Assembly: GCA_028565635.1 (NCBI GenBank)
Contig: JAOXYB010063945.1
Span: 1-24,669, forward strand
Source of the DNA: Phoronis ovalis
Taxonomy: Eukaryota > Phoronida > Phoronidae
Direction of reading: 5' to 3'
DNA: 24,669 nt
This document shows, in pieces, positions 10,732 through 21,045 of this stretch. Position 1 is the first letter of the stretch, and each line of letters begins with the position of its first letter. Position numbers and translations under genes: made by a program. The notes under the pieces are model-generated. The model was given only the letters and a program-made list of their open reading frames with translations. It did not search any database and was not told where the DNA came from.

Positions 10732-11190
10732 CAAAATCCATCTACTATTGGTTCAGAGTGGACAAAAGATCTGTCAGATGCTCAACTTCTGCAATATCCA
10801 GATCTTGTAACATATTTGATTGATAAGCAGGGTCATGATTCACAATTACTGAAGGCATACAAGAATCTAGGTGGATACAAACTATGCCAAGACGGCAAGG
10901 TCACTAAGTAGGACACCTCATGTTAAAGGTTTTGTGTATTTCAAGTTTTCTGTGGAGCCAACAGAGACAGAAAGCTCCTCTGGAGAAGTTGCCTAAATAT
11001 AGCAATTGGTGTATTATGAAGATAACTTGGGAGATTGTTTCTGCGTGTTCTCCTTGTGTTGGTAGGAGATGGTTGTCATCGCCATGTCGCTGTGGTGTTA
11101 TTTGAACTAGAGGAGTGTTGAGAAATGTTTTATTTTACACAGGCAGAAAGTGCAAATGGAATAGAGGTTAAAAGTTAAATGTGGGATCTG
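10732..11190 (+). pseudogene. Decayed SWIM-zinc-finger / YqaJ-type protein fragment
   Basis: The plus strand encodes WTKDLSDAQLLQYPDLVTYL, then LLKAYKNLGGYKLCQDGKV. This is the region before the SWIM finger in large invertebrate proteins that carry a SWIM finger and a YqaJ-like nuclease (family pattern LKAYKSLEAYxxFxxGxV). A TAG stop follows at 10909-10911. Coding similarity resumes in other frames: IVSACSPCVG, then CHRHVAVVLFELEE (the C-x-H end of a SWIM motif), then VLRNVLFYTGRKCKWNRG before further stops. At least two frame changes and several stops show a dead copy. The nuclease half is not visible, so it is truncated as well. Such genes are often repetitive in molluscs, and this copy is probably mobile-element derived. 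Confidence 0.6.
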
Positions 11191-11209
11191 TTAAGTGAAA
11201 AGATCTTGT

Positions 11210-12780
11210 TGTAAAGCCTTAGCTAGTTTGTGTAGCACCGGAGCAACAGGAACCTTTAGTTAAGACAACCCAGATAGTAGGTATGGCAGCAAAAGAAATG
11301 TACACATACCTTAAATTTGTTTACCTGCTGCTATCAAGGAATTTACCTTGGAAAAGCCATGGAAATGTTTGTGATGTTTAAATTTTCGTTTGGCTTTCTC
11401 ATTTTAGCAAGTCAAGCTGCTTGAATTCTTGAAATAAAGAACATATATTTATTCGATAAGATATTTAAGTTTTGTTTCTTACAAATACAAAGCAGATTTT
11501 GCAAATCCATTCTTTGGTTTGTAGGTGAATGACAAACTGAATTGGAATAATCCAAATAAAAGCATGTTTTCAAGCTTTAGTTTACAATTATGTGAATACT
11601 AATCATTTATTAAAGTGTTTCTATCAACTTGCCCAATATGTTTAATAAATATTGTATGATATAAGTATATATGCAGGTATACACATTCTTCTAAGAATGT
11701 GTGCACAAAAAAGGCAGATTTCTAGCATTACGATACCTGTTTTTTGGCATGGTGCTGGTTATAAACACATACAAGGCTATAAATGCGGATGTACTGTTAT
11801 AAATAAACCAATAGCTACCCAGATATGTGAAAGCAGGAAGTGAGTAGTTTTATTGCATTTAAGAAACGGCAACAATGGATTGTGCTGCTATGCAACACAA
11901 GGTATTCTATAAGTTCTTTGAAGTTAAAACTGTGGAATGAAGTTTACATCTAATTTTATTGTTTATTGTTTATGATACATTAATTATGTTTATCAGTACT
12001 TCTTGAGTATATTTGCTAACAATATGTCTCGTAATTCATGATCAAGGAAATATAAACGTTTTATATGCAGCAATTTAACAATGATGGTGAACGATTGCAC
12101 ATAAAAAAATAAGTGTAAAACTTTAAAAAACATACCATAAGCTTAATACAATTACCAAACAGAAGAAAGCTTAAAAAATGCAGAATTGAATGTGAAAGCA
12201 ACAACAAAGCAAATTAAAAAGATCAGCAAATGAATAAAATGCAATCCCATGCCATTTTCAATTCTTATACTGACTTTGTAGTTGTTTAATCAATGCCTTC
12301 AAAAGGAAAGATCCATCACTGGGGTTGTATAAACTAGTAGCAGCAAAACTATGATACACCATCCGAATTCACAAACTGGTGCATTGTGGCTTTTGCAATG
12401 TTTTAATATTGGATGGCACAATTATTTAAATTTTATTACAATAAAATGCCTATTAGTACAATTACACAAGAATACAGCAAGACTAAAAGATCCGATCTGC
12501 TTTTAATGAATCTGTACACCTCGACTTGATGCTGCACATAAGAATCTGATATTAATTTGACAGTTCTGGTTTTCAATCAAGTATCAAGGTAGAGCGAATC
12601 TGCATACCTGAACTTTTACAGGGGATGTAAAAGAACGACTGAAGACAAACAGCACCCTGGTAGTGATCACCCTCAGTCCCAGTATGTGATTAACTTATTC
12701 TGTAAAGTAAACACTGGATAACAGTGTCCAGTCTTATCAATTGTTCTTATTTAAGTCATGTTTACATTAAGAGTAAATCT
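11210..12780. other. Intergenic, no supported gene
   Basis: AT-rich sequence with only scattered short open stretches and a weak inverted CCATCC/GGATGG pair near 12360-12416. No recognised feature. Confidence 0.4.
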
Positions 12781-12783
12781 ATT

Positions 12784-12945
12784 AAAACAAGATCTGCTCC
12801 GATGAAACATCGTACACTTTGGTATACTTTAGAACGCATAGCAATAGACATAATGGGATCTTTGCCTAATCAGACCAGGTAATTAATACATATTAGTGGT
12901 AAGTGATTATTTTACCCAATGGGTCAGAGCATACAGTGTGTGCGA
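12784..12945 (+). pseudogene. Ty3/gypsy-type integrase relic
   Basis: The plus strand reads LERIAIDIMGSLPNQTR, closely following the integrase catalytic-core start LERIAIDILGPLP with the first catalytic Asp. After a TAA at 12880-12882 another frame resumes with YILVVSDYFTQWVRAYSV, the usual next segment. The fragment stops there, and the rest of the catalytic core is missing. This is a short broken remnant of an LTR retrotransposon pol gene, not linked to the LTR element at 20.7 kb as far as can be seen. Confidence 0.7.
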
Positions 12946-12949
12946 TCTC

Positions 12950-13530
12950 TCGCTTAGTTTGAATTTGTTCTATATTCTATATTTTGTTTGTTTGTGTGTG
13001 TGCTCCAGCCGTTTGCTTGTGTGTCCTGCACTTTTGTTGAATTACTAACTACTACCTACCATATGAAAACAATGTATAATAGTATGATACAGAATGTTAT
13101 TTGCGATATGTGAAACAAAATGTATAAAAAAAGTGTGTGTAACTATTGTGAAAAGGACACCGCAAATGAACAATATGTTAAGTTAGTTAAAGGAATCATT
13201 AAGGAACATTATCAAGAAGTGACCAGACTATTTTTAACATTACAAGAGAAGTTATATACATGCTTCATGACTGTGGTCTGAAAAAGTGGTCAGCCCCACC
13301 CCTACCTGTGGTAGTAGTCATTGTTGGGACCAGTGATGATACCTCCAACAGTAGTCAACATAGCCCAACAATGGTACACCATGTTACAACAGGCAACGAG
13401 GAGACATGTTAGTCATGTTCCATTTAGCTAAGTTGAAAGCTTTTGTAGATAAGTGGATTAGCCTGAGACATGATACTTTATGCTAAAATTAGTAATTATT
13501 AATCATTATTTCATACGTATTATTTTGTGT
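12950..13530. other. Intergenic, left flank of the TTAA transposon
   Basis: A GT/TTG-rich low-complexity stretch lies at 12960-13025, then AT-rich sequence with no recognised gene. It may include more eroded retroelement sequence. Confidence 0.35.
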
Positions 13531-13547
13531 TTAAGGGGGCGAGAACC
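13531..13547 (+). repeat. Left TIR plus TTAA target-site duplication
   Basis: TTAA followed by GGGGGCGAGAACC. Beyond 13 bp the two ends diverge. Confidence 0.9.
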
Positions 13548-13787
13548 TTTAACATACTATAACTTGCAAAAAATATTGATATTTTCCTTTTTTGTGAATT
13601 CTGCTTGGTCATATTCTTTGGAATAAATTTACGAAATAAAGTCTGCTTTTTTCGATGATTTTTAATGAAAAAACAGCTTTTCTGCAAGACCGGTGAAAAA
13701 TCCGAGTTTGCTAGAAATACGTGATATATACGCTCCTCCTACTATATACGTCATTTGACCTAGATCAACATCACAGCTCCTGCGAAA

Positions 13788-16700
13788 ATGGCTACTCGAA
13801 AGAAGCGTGGTGCAAAGCCCTGTGGAAAGTCGCCAAAAGTTGCCGCGTCCGCGGCTTCAAGAGCATTTTTAAGCTTCTCGGACAAAAGGTTCATATTGCA
13901 ATCAACCGGAGAGTTGGTTTGCGATGAGAAATGATGATGACGACGAGTTGTATGATTTCGAATCGGACACCGAATCGGTTAATGCTAATGATTCTAGCTC
14001 GGATTTGTTGCATTCAGCTGAAGCCAATGATCACAGAAAGTTTTTAGGGTGTGATAACGATGGTGGCGACGCAAACGATAATATCAGCGTACTATCTGAA
14101 GAAGTGGAGGAAGTGTGAGGTCGTGGAATTGTAGACTTCAGTTTATTAATTAGCAGTTTAGAAGGCATTGCCGTGTGCAAAGAATGTGGAAGGGGGTCAT
14201 TGAAATTAAGGGAATTGAAAAGATGGGGTTTTCAACAAGATTTGGAGTGGTGGTGTCCGGAGTGTGGTTTCATGAGAAGATGGGAAACATCGAGGAAAAC
14301 TGGTAGGACAGTTAAGGTTTATGCATAGGTGAACCGCAGTTTAGACACATGTGTCACATATATTTGAATCTCGTTTTGTTGTTGCTAATAAATTGTTAAA
14401 TCGTCGCTTCCATGTTCTGGTACGAGCTTCGATGTTATATTGTTTGTTTGTTTGCGTTACTAGTCTTCATTTAAATTCAGTAATATACCTTTTTTTCGGA
14501 AACTTTTCTACTTTGTAGAAATAGAAAATACGCTTTCGGTAATAAAAATGGCGGAAACAGTAGCTTGTTTCACATTATGTCATTAGGCTTACATGACCGT
14601 ACACAGTAGCTACAATGGCATGCAGACACGACTAGTTATATATTGGAATTCTAGTATTTTCTCGTTTTTGAAATTCAACAAATTCTCTATTCTTTTATGG
14701 TATGGTATAGCTAAATACTGTATTTTTTAGGGAGGTCTAGTGATGTTAATCGAATAAGTGTTTTTGCTGCAAGAAGTACGAGTATTGGTAGAAAAGGGTT
14801 GTCAAAATTCTGTGCTGTGATGGATTTACCAACACCAGTTTGCCAGAAGTCCTTTAGGAGTCATATGGAGGCTCTGAACGACAAAGCATCAGATGTTATC
14901 GAGACAAATTATTCAGAAGCTGTCCAGAGGTAAATATATACTACAAAAATTTTTATAGTTGTGTTTACTTCCATGCTACTATTTTTGTTTAGATTTTAGT
15001 GCCCTCAAAATTGGCTAATTTGATCAAAATGCAAGCTTCGAGTCGTCACTGTTTATCAGGACATTGTTTTATTTATATAGAACTACAGTAGGTAAAATAT
15101 ACATTATAAATGATAATATAAAATATTAGTCTGAATGCCATAATGTAAATGAAATATGTCAATTACTTTAATTCTGCATGTTTTCAGTTACGAGAGAAGT
15201 TCCAAGATGGTGGTGTAGAACATCTTGATGACACATTAGATATTGCTGTGTCATGTGATGGAAGCTGGACACAAGTATTTGTATATTGTGATGTATATTA
15301 TCTTAAATTTTGTTCATATTTTATAAGTTGTTTTGATCAATCAGCATTGCTTGTTTGGGAGGTTTAATTTTAACATTCATTTGTTTTCTTGTTTATTACT
15401 GTAGAAACAAGTTTTGTTCATGAAGTGTATGAAAAAAAACTTATCCATTCTTTGTTTCTCTTATAGGTTGGCTTTGCTTCCATGCACGGCGTGGTTAGCG
15501 TGGCTTCGTTAGATAGTGGAAAGGTGTTAGATAGCCATACGATGACCCGGAAATGTATCCTGTGTGATAAATGGCAAGACAAGCCAAGAAATGCAGATTA
15601 TTACAATTGGTATGAGAGCCAGTGAGCAGTGTGTCCTCAACCATGATGGCTCTTCTAAGAGTATGGAGGCGGAGGGTGCTGGCACCCTTTGGTGCAGGTA
15701 ACTAGTGTTGCAATTTATGCTCAAGTCTGTCCTGTATGATTTACACAAGAGTTTCCATAATTACACTTCGGTATTATAAATTAGAAATGTTTGTTTCACC
15801 GACTCGCAAGCAAGGTTAACTATCAGATATTAGTTTGTGACATTACTTTAAGAATAGTTAAGAAATTAGTTTATTGCATTAACTAAGAAACAGACATTGA
15901 TGTGTAATTAACGGAATTTACAACACTTTAGGTTTCTGTTTTTAGATCACTTGACAAGCGTTACACTGTTTTTGTTGGTGATGGTGACTCGAGGGCATAG
16001 AAACAGGTGTTAGAGGCAGACCCATATGATGGTGTTCATGTTGAAAAGGAAGATTGTGCTGGGGACATTCAAAAACGCATGGGTAGCAGATTGAGGACAA
16101 AAATTAATTCGTTTAAAGGTATGCTGTTTGATATGTTGTAACATTATGATTCAAACACTCAAATGTTTCTCCTTTCAACATTTAACATTTAGATTTGAAT
16201 AACTAGTAGTTTCTGTACAGTCTGACTTTTTGTATAATTTAATTCATATAATAAAATGGTTATATTTTGAACTCATGATAAAGTAACACTTTTACAAACA
16301 GTCTGTTGAATAAGTCGGCATGTTATCCTAGCTACATCATATCTGTTGAAAAAGGACAGAATAGTCGAGTACATTACCCTTGTTTATCATGCTTGAGCAT
16401 TAACATTTTGCATTTTGATGTAAACATTTTATATGGAAGGTTTAGTATAAAGTATAGCCAATGCACAATGTCTTGTAAGTTTGAAAATTCTATTTTCCAG
16501 GTAGAAAGTTGGAAGATGGGAAAGGTTTGACCGGAAAAGGGAGATTGACACTGAAAATGGTGAATACATTTCAGGTGTGTTACGGTATGGCAATACGCCA
16601 AAACAAAGGTGATGTGGAGAAGATGTCAAACTCAACAAAGGCAATCCTTTGCCACTATTCTTCTACTTATGAAAAGCCACAACATGATTTTTGTGTGCCA

Positions 16701-17300
16701 GGTCCTACATCATGGTGTAAATACCAGAGACAAATCTACAGGAGGAAATGCTTACAAGCCTCTGAAATATCCTCTACCACCAGCTATTCAAAAAGAGTTT
16801 CAGCCAGTTTTTGATGAATTATCAAATTTAGATCTACTACATGGTGTGCGAAACTGCCATACTCAAAACCTGAACTGCATAATGTTATGTGGAACCAAAG
16901 TGACAATATGTAGGACCTTTGGAAGTTCAACTAGGCATTACTTTGGCCATTTGTGTGTTTAATTCCGGCAGGCTCTATACAACTACACGCATGTATGACA
17001 AACTTGGTGTAACTTTAGGAGCCAATGGGTTAGGAATGTTGTGCAAAATGGACAAGGTTAGAGTGAGAGATTGCGAATATAAGTCACTGGAATCTACAAA
17101 CTTGCACCGACAGTTGCTCCATAGTAACAGAGCTGCTAAGCAAGACAAGTTAAAGTAAGCAGAGGGAAAATCTTATGCCTCTGGCAGCTTTGACTCCAAT
17201 GTTGCTACGCCTTGTGCTTCAGTGGAAAAAACTGAGATGCTGCAAGAAGTGTGGTAAACCTATGAAAGGGCACAAAAAGCACCAGTGGGTAAAGAGTTGA
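13788..17300 (+). pseudogene. Mutator-like/Kolobok-type transposase, six exons, disabled
   Basis: Exons inferred from splice signals and family order: 13788-14302, 14731-14929, 15188-15274, 15467-15697, 15946-16118, 16501-17300. The start MATRKKRGAKPCG is basic. An acidic serine-rich segment follows, then a zinc-binding-like CKECG...WWCPECG pair and VNRISVFAARS. Exon 3 ends in VSCDGSWTQ and exons 4-5 hold NHDGSSKSMEAEGA and YTVFVGDGDSRA, the Asp-rich catalytic landmarks of this DDE family. Exon 6 has CAGDIQKRMG-linked sequence, SWCKYQRQIY and a terminal CCKKCGKPMKGHKK zinc-knuckle-like tail. Lesions: frame change near 13930, TGA at 14116-14118, exon 2/3 phase mismatch, +1 shift near 15621, TAG at 15998-16000 just after GDGDSRA, further frame changes near 16730, 16890 and 17160. 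Identity is by motif memory. Confidence 0.75.
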
Positions 17301-17609
17301 CTAGATGTACTGTAAAGTCCGCAGCATCATCTTGTCATTTTTTCTGGCGTTTAATATACGCTGTGAATGCTGCCAACTTTGCAGTACATTTAGTCACTAT
17401 GATTGTGTATGTATTATGTCACATATGGCTGTTTCTGTTTATTGCTTTGGTTAAAGAGTTGAGTATGGTCAGTGTGATTTGATGTATTGTAAAGTCTGCA
17501 GCATCATCTTGTCATTTTTTTTTTGCATTTAATATATGCTGTGAATACTGCCGACTTTGCTGTACATTTAGTCACTCTGATTGTGTTTGTCACATGTAGC
17601 TGTTTCTGT
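17285..17609. repeat. Diverged tandem duplication of the transposase 3' end, ~175-bp period
   Basis: The block from GTAAAGAGTTGA through GCAGCATCATCTTGTC to GGCTGTTTCTG (from about 17288) recurs from about 17452 (GTTAAAGAGTTGA ... GCAGCATCATCTTGTC ... AGCTGTTTCTG). GCAGCATC starts at 17321 and 17498. The unit begins in the last codons of the transposase and otherwise covers its 3' flank. Copies differ by many substitutions. Confidence 0.8.
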
Positions 17610-18037
17610 ATTTTAATGTACATTTTAATCTTAAATTGTGTTTTATTATAGTTGTGCAAGTAATAAATTAAAACAAATTCTAGGAAAACACCGCTTTTCT
17701 TATTGCATCTTGAAATGTATAATCCAATAATAAAAAGGTGACTGGTAAAATACTTGGACTTGTTACGTAACTTGAAGAATGAGACGAACTCGTACTGATA
17801 AAATACATTACGACTTACTGTTACATGTATGTAACTTGACAATGATGTATAAATTGAGAAAAAAAATATCATGTTCTGGCAATGATGTACGATTATATGT
17901 ATTTTTATTTGAATGTATTACAGTGAGCTGAGGTAATTTAAACTTATTTTGATACAAACATGTACATACAAATAACTTGTTATGCCTAAAATAAACCACT
18001 TGCTGTAAAGGAATGATGCTGGTACATCTATTTAGAT
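17610..18037. other. Spacer between the two convergent transposon genes
   Basis: AT-rich sequence containing AATAAA-like sequences on both strands (for example near 17660 and 17990) that could serve as polyadenylation signals for either gene. No coding signal supported. Confidence 0.4.
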
Positions 18038-18871
18038 CTACTTAGAAGTTAAAAATATTTTACAACCATATTTACAAGTATGATAATAACTCGATATATA
18101 GTCTCTAAAACATAACACAGTGACACCCATCTCTACTTGAAATGTATCTTTCCTAATTTCTCCCTTTATTTGTCGTGGAAGACGAGCTCCAAGATAATTC
18201 AAAACGACAGGAGGCCAAGCATACAAGCAGTCTTCAGAACTAATTTCTTGTCTGAAAAAAAAAATTCGACTTACAATAGGAAAATAAGATGGGTAGAAAT
18301 TGATTTAGCTATACTTCTTTCTTTTTGCAAAATCGTGCATATTGTGGATTATATATAATACTATGAATGTAAAAAAATGCGCCTGCAAACATTTGGCTAA
18401 GGTAAGTATGATTTTCTTACTAGTTGCACTTTGTATTATTCAATGTTACCCCGTGTTACTCTTACCTTCAGGTCTCTAGCCCACTTGCTATAGAACTGGT
18501 ATCTTATTATCTCCTCACTTTTTCCTTTCTGTTTTTTTCCCACAATCGTCATCTCCACGGCATCCAGAAAATTCTTTGCTTCAAAGCTGAAAAGAGATAC
18601 AGAATTTGTAAAACTAAACAGTTTCTCGCGTATTCAGTTTAAAATACCGGGACGGGTCCTGGATCAGTGCGATCCCGGATACCATCGTTAAGTTTGATTA
18701 AGTTATGCTTCACTCACCCATATTCCATGCATTCCTTCACCAACTTCTCTGTTGCCTTTTCAATGTTTGTTTTCTTGTAGGCATCGTGATCATCAATTAT
18801 TTTCACGTAATAATTTGCAATAAATAAATCTACTCAGAAGCGTATACAAACTTTATCTTAGCTCCGCCCAT
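18038..18871 (-). CDS. Unrecognised second gene of the TTAA transposon, three or more exons, probably damaged
   Basis: The proposed start is ATG 18871 (MGGAKIKFVYASE). Exon A runs to 18718 and continues as VDLFIANYYVKIIDDHDAYK and KLVKECMEYG; joining these needs one extra base near 18833. With that base the exon ends in phase 2, matching the GTGAGT donor. Exon B, 18586-18466, is entered in phase 2 and left in phase 0: FEAKNFLDAVEMTIVGKKQK, then RYQFYSKWARDLK, donor GTAAGA. Exon C starts near 18251: SSEDCLYAWPPVVLNYLGAR, LPRQIKGEIRK, open to 18038. The B/C phases do not match, so one more small lesion or an unseen splice site is needed, and the true 3' end is uncertain. I recognise no domain. 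Charged helices and a Trp/aromatic-rich C-terminal part are all that can be described. Its place beside the right TIR, facing the transposase, suggests an element-encoded accessory protein. Confidence 0.5.
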
Positions 18872-18908
18872 ATTGACCTATATACCCATAATATGAAAAG
18901 CCCCGCCC
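18861..18908 (-). promoter_or_regulatory. GC-box-like promoter elements of the second transposon gene
   Basis: On the minus strand GGGCGGGGC (18908-18900) and GGGCGGAGC (18869-18861) stand out in otherwise AT-rich DNA, with GTATATAG between them. The second box overlaps the proposed start codon region, so only the first is a plausible upstream element. Confidence 0.4.
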
Positions 18909-19099
18909 ACATAATGAATAATCCAGGTCACATGATTAAACTTTTTGCAGAATTGGCTTCCCATTCGAGTATTTTCGACGAATCATGGGCCGAAATTTTA
19001 TCGACACGTGTCGGAACTTATTTTATATGCTTTTCAGCTTACAGACAATTGGTTTCCTGCTGTTTTGGAGTGAAAATTGCCGCATGAGGACTGTTTGAA

Positions 19100-19645
19100 G
19101 TTTATAGGGTTAAAATCTCGATTTTCTAGTCTTTTGAATTTGTGATATCTGCTGTGATTTGAATTAATTTAACTTATTATCTCAGTATGTTATGAAAAGT
19201 TTTAGTGGCTGTATCACAAGAAGACACTGATCCTCAATAAAGTGTCTCGGATTTTTGAAAGGGCGTATAGTTTTATTTTCAGGGACATGTCTAGAATAAA
19301 ATTGCAGACGTCTAAATTTCAAACCAGTGGCCCGCCTTTGAAACAATGTTGCAAATTAACAGAGTTATTTATCAAAATTTTGAGACATTTTTGTGCTAGA
19401 CACGTGGTATTTTCGGATGTAATTTGAATTACGCGATTTCCTCAAAAGGTGTAAAAGTTAAATTCTTATAAAGTTAAAACTGTAGCTTTTGTGGTAAATG
19501 GCGGAAATTTTGTTACCATGGCAACAAATTGGACCAAATGTAGTCGGATTGAAAGGAAAAATAGACTAAAAAAAAAATGTATATATAATACTTTTATTCT
19601 ACAGTTTTAATGATACATTGTTACAAAGATAACCAAGAAATAAAC
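19100..19645. other. Right subterminal region of the transposon
   Basis: No coding signal. AT-rich sequence up to the right TIR, containing CATGGCAACAAATTGG near 19518. Confidence 0.4.
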
Positions 19646-19662
19646 GGTTCTCGCCCCCTTAA
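19646..19662 (-). repeat. Right TIR plus TTAA target-site duplication
   Basis: GGTTCTCGCCCCC followed by TTAA, an exact reverse complement of the left end. Confidence 0.9.
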
Positions 19663-19986
19663 CTCTCTTGTACAAATGCATTACGTCGACAGCTCGCTCA
19701 AAGGAACTTTGTATCTGATTGTAATCTCACATTTGTGCTAGTAACATTAGTATTCTTTAGCAACAGCATAGTTGTTACAGTATGTTATTAATAAGTGTAC
19801 GTTTTATGCTGCCTCATCCTCAAGTAGTACTGTTTGTAATTTTTATTAATGTCCTTATTAGTCTCCTTTCTATGTAACTCACAAGATGTATAGTTTCCAC
19901 TGTTCAATATCAGTCTGCTAAGGTTCTTACATGTAGATAGATACATAAGGATGGAAGAAAAAGGAAGTCACACCAAAACCTATTAG

Positions 19987-20688
19987 CAGTGGCGGATTTT
20001 CGGGCGGGCGTGGAAGGCACGTGCCCCCCCTTCCCAAGAATTAATTTTATATGTTCACAGAAATAATAACCTAGATTATGAGCGTATCATAGATAGATTT
20101 GCCAATAAAAAGCCAAGAAGAATGCTTGTGGTTAATCCTGTTGCGGACTAACTTATTATTATTTATTCAGAGTGTGTCCTGCATTCAAGTTGTTTCCTCA
20201 TGGCTGTCCGTACTCGGTATATTGGTACCAATTAATACCTGTATCTAGTTATGATATAAGTTCGTGTTAACTGATGATAAGTTATCATCAGTTTGTACGC
20301 ACTGCTCACCATTATTCTTACAGGTGCTACTTGTATATAAAGATTATAAGTTATATTTTGTTGTTCTTTAAAATAAAATAAACGTATGCTGAAAACAAAA
20401 ATAGTTGTTAAATTATATGTCCTTTCTCAAGAAGAACGAGCAGCCAATTAGTGGACAATTATCGAAGTGGTTGATTTGGACTGTGATTTAAATAATTTCT
20501 TGCAGTAAATGTACTGATTACGTTACAGAAATGACAGATAGATAGACAAAAAGAGAAACAAGTTAATTTTATTGTCTATTATTAACCAGTACAATGACAA
20601 TGCATGCATCTTTAGTAATTCTAAGCCAACGCCGTGAAATGCAGTTTTTCCGCGCCTCCCCTTCAGGAAAATACTGGATCCACCACTG
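19987..20688. mobile_element. 702-bp hAT-like non-autonomous element
   Basis: It begins CAGTGGCGGAT (19987-19997) and ends with ATCCACCACTG (20678-20688), imperfect inverted ends of the CAGTGGCGGATC type common in hAT-related elements. Both sides are flanked by ATTAG (19982-19986 and 20689-20693), a 5-bp duplication. hAT elements usually make 8 bp, so class is uncertain. No transposase frame is present. G/C-rich subterminal blocks (GGGCGGGCG, GTGCCCCCCC) contrast with the AT-rich interior. Confidence 0.7.
20269..20293. repeat. Perfect 25-nt palindrome inside the hAT-like element
   Basis: AACTGATGATAA, one G, then TTATCATCAGTT. Twelve-base arms without mismatch. Confidence 0.9.
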
Positions 20689-20721
20689 ATTAGGTACTTA
20701 ATTTGTTATGTATTCACCAGG

Positions 20722-21024
20722 TGTCGCGGTTGGTGTTCCACGCTGGCTACACAATGTATTAGTTGTGTGGCGTCCCGAAAGGAAATGGGATTTCCTTGTA
20801 TGGGTATATTGGACAGGTCCATTCATATATAAGTTGTTTTTATTATAATAAAGCTAGTGCACGTTTAGACCTAGAAGCGATTAGTTGTTCAGTCTATTTT
20901 CTACTGTATTATCAATCTCTCAACGAGTCTTCCCAGCCGGGAACCGACAACATAGTTGCCTCTCACCAGTGCCTTGCCACAAACCAGAACAACAGGCTAA
21001 AACCGCTCGGCCGGGTTCGCCGCA
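20722..21024 (+). repeat. 5' LTR of an LTR retroelement (about 303 bp)
   Basis: The block starts TGTCGCGGTTGG and ends GTTCGCCGCA, so it has TG...CA ends. It holds a TATA box (TATATAAG, 20826-20833) and AATAAA (20847-20852). It is followed after one base by a primer-binding site. The left boundary is set only by the TG and by the position of the neighbouring element. No second LTR is seen in the window to confirm it. Confidence 0.6.
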
Positions 21025-21025
21025 T

Positions 21026-21045
21026 TGGTGGCAGCGGTGGGATTC
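21026..21045 (+). other. Primer-binding site complementary to tRNA-Leu 3' end
   Basis: TGGTGGCAGCGGTGGGATTC is the exact complement of a tRNA-Leu 3' terminus (ending CCACCGCTGCCACCA). The position one base after the LTR CA is as expected for minus-strand priming. Confidence 0.8.

Larger units (their letters stand above)
13535..19658. mobile_element. 6.1-kb TTAA-target DNA transposon with Mutator-like (Kolobok-type) transposase
   Basis: Perfect 13-bp terminal inverted repeats GGGGGCGAGAACC (13535-13547) and GGTTCTCGCCCCC (19646-19658) are each directly flanked by TTAA (13531-13534 and 19659-19662), as expected for a 4-bp target-site duplication. Inside are a transposase gene on the plus strand (13788-17300) and a second gene on the minus strand (18038-18871). 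They run towards each other, each starting 250-800 bp from one end. TTAA duplication is shared by piggyBac and Kolobok elements. The transposase fits the Mutator-like domain family that I associate with Kolobok, not piggyBac. The transposase is clearly broken, so this copy cannot move by itself. Confidence 0.8.

Noticed and set aside
18893-19087. 64-codon plus-strand open stretch near the right end of the transposon
   Set aside because: It runs across the presumed promoter of the minus-strand gene, has no known motif and is short enough to be chance.
13531-19662. Assignment of the TTAA element to piggyBac
   Set aside because: The target site fits, but the encoded transposase has the CDGSW/GDGDS signature of the Mutator-like family and not piggyBac motifs.
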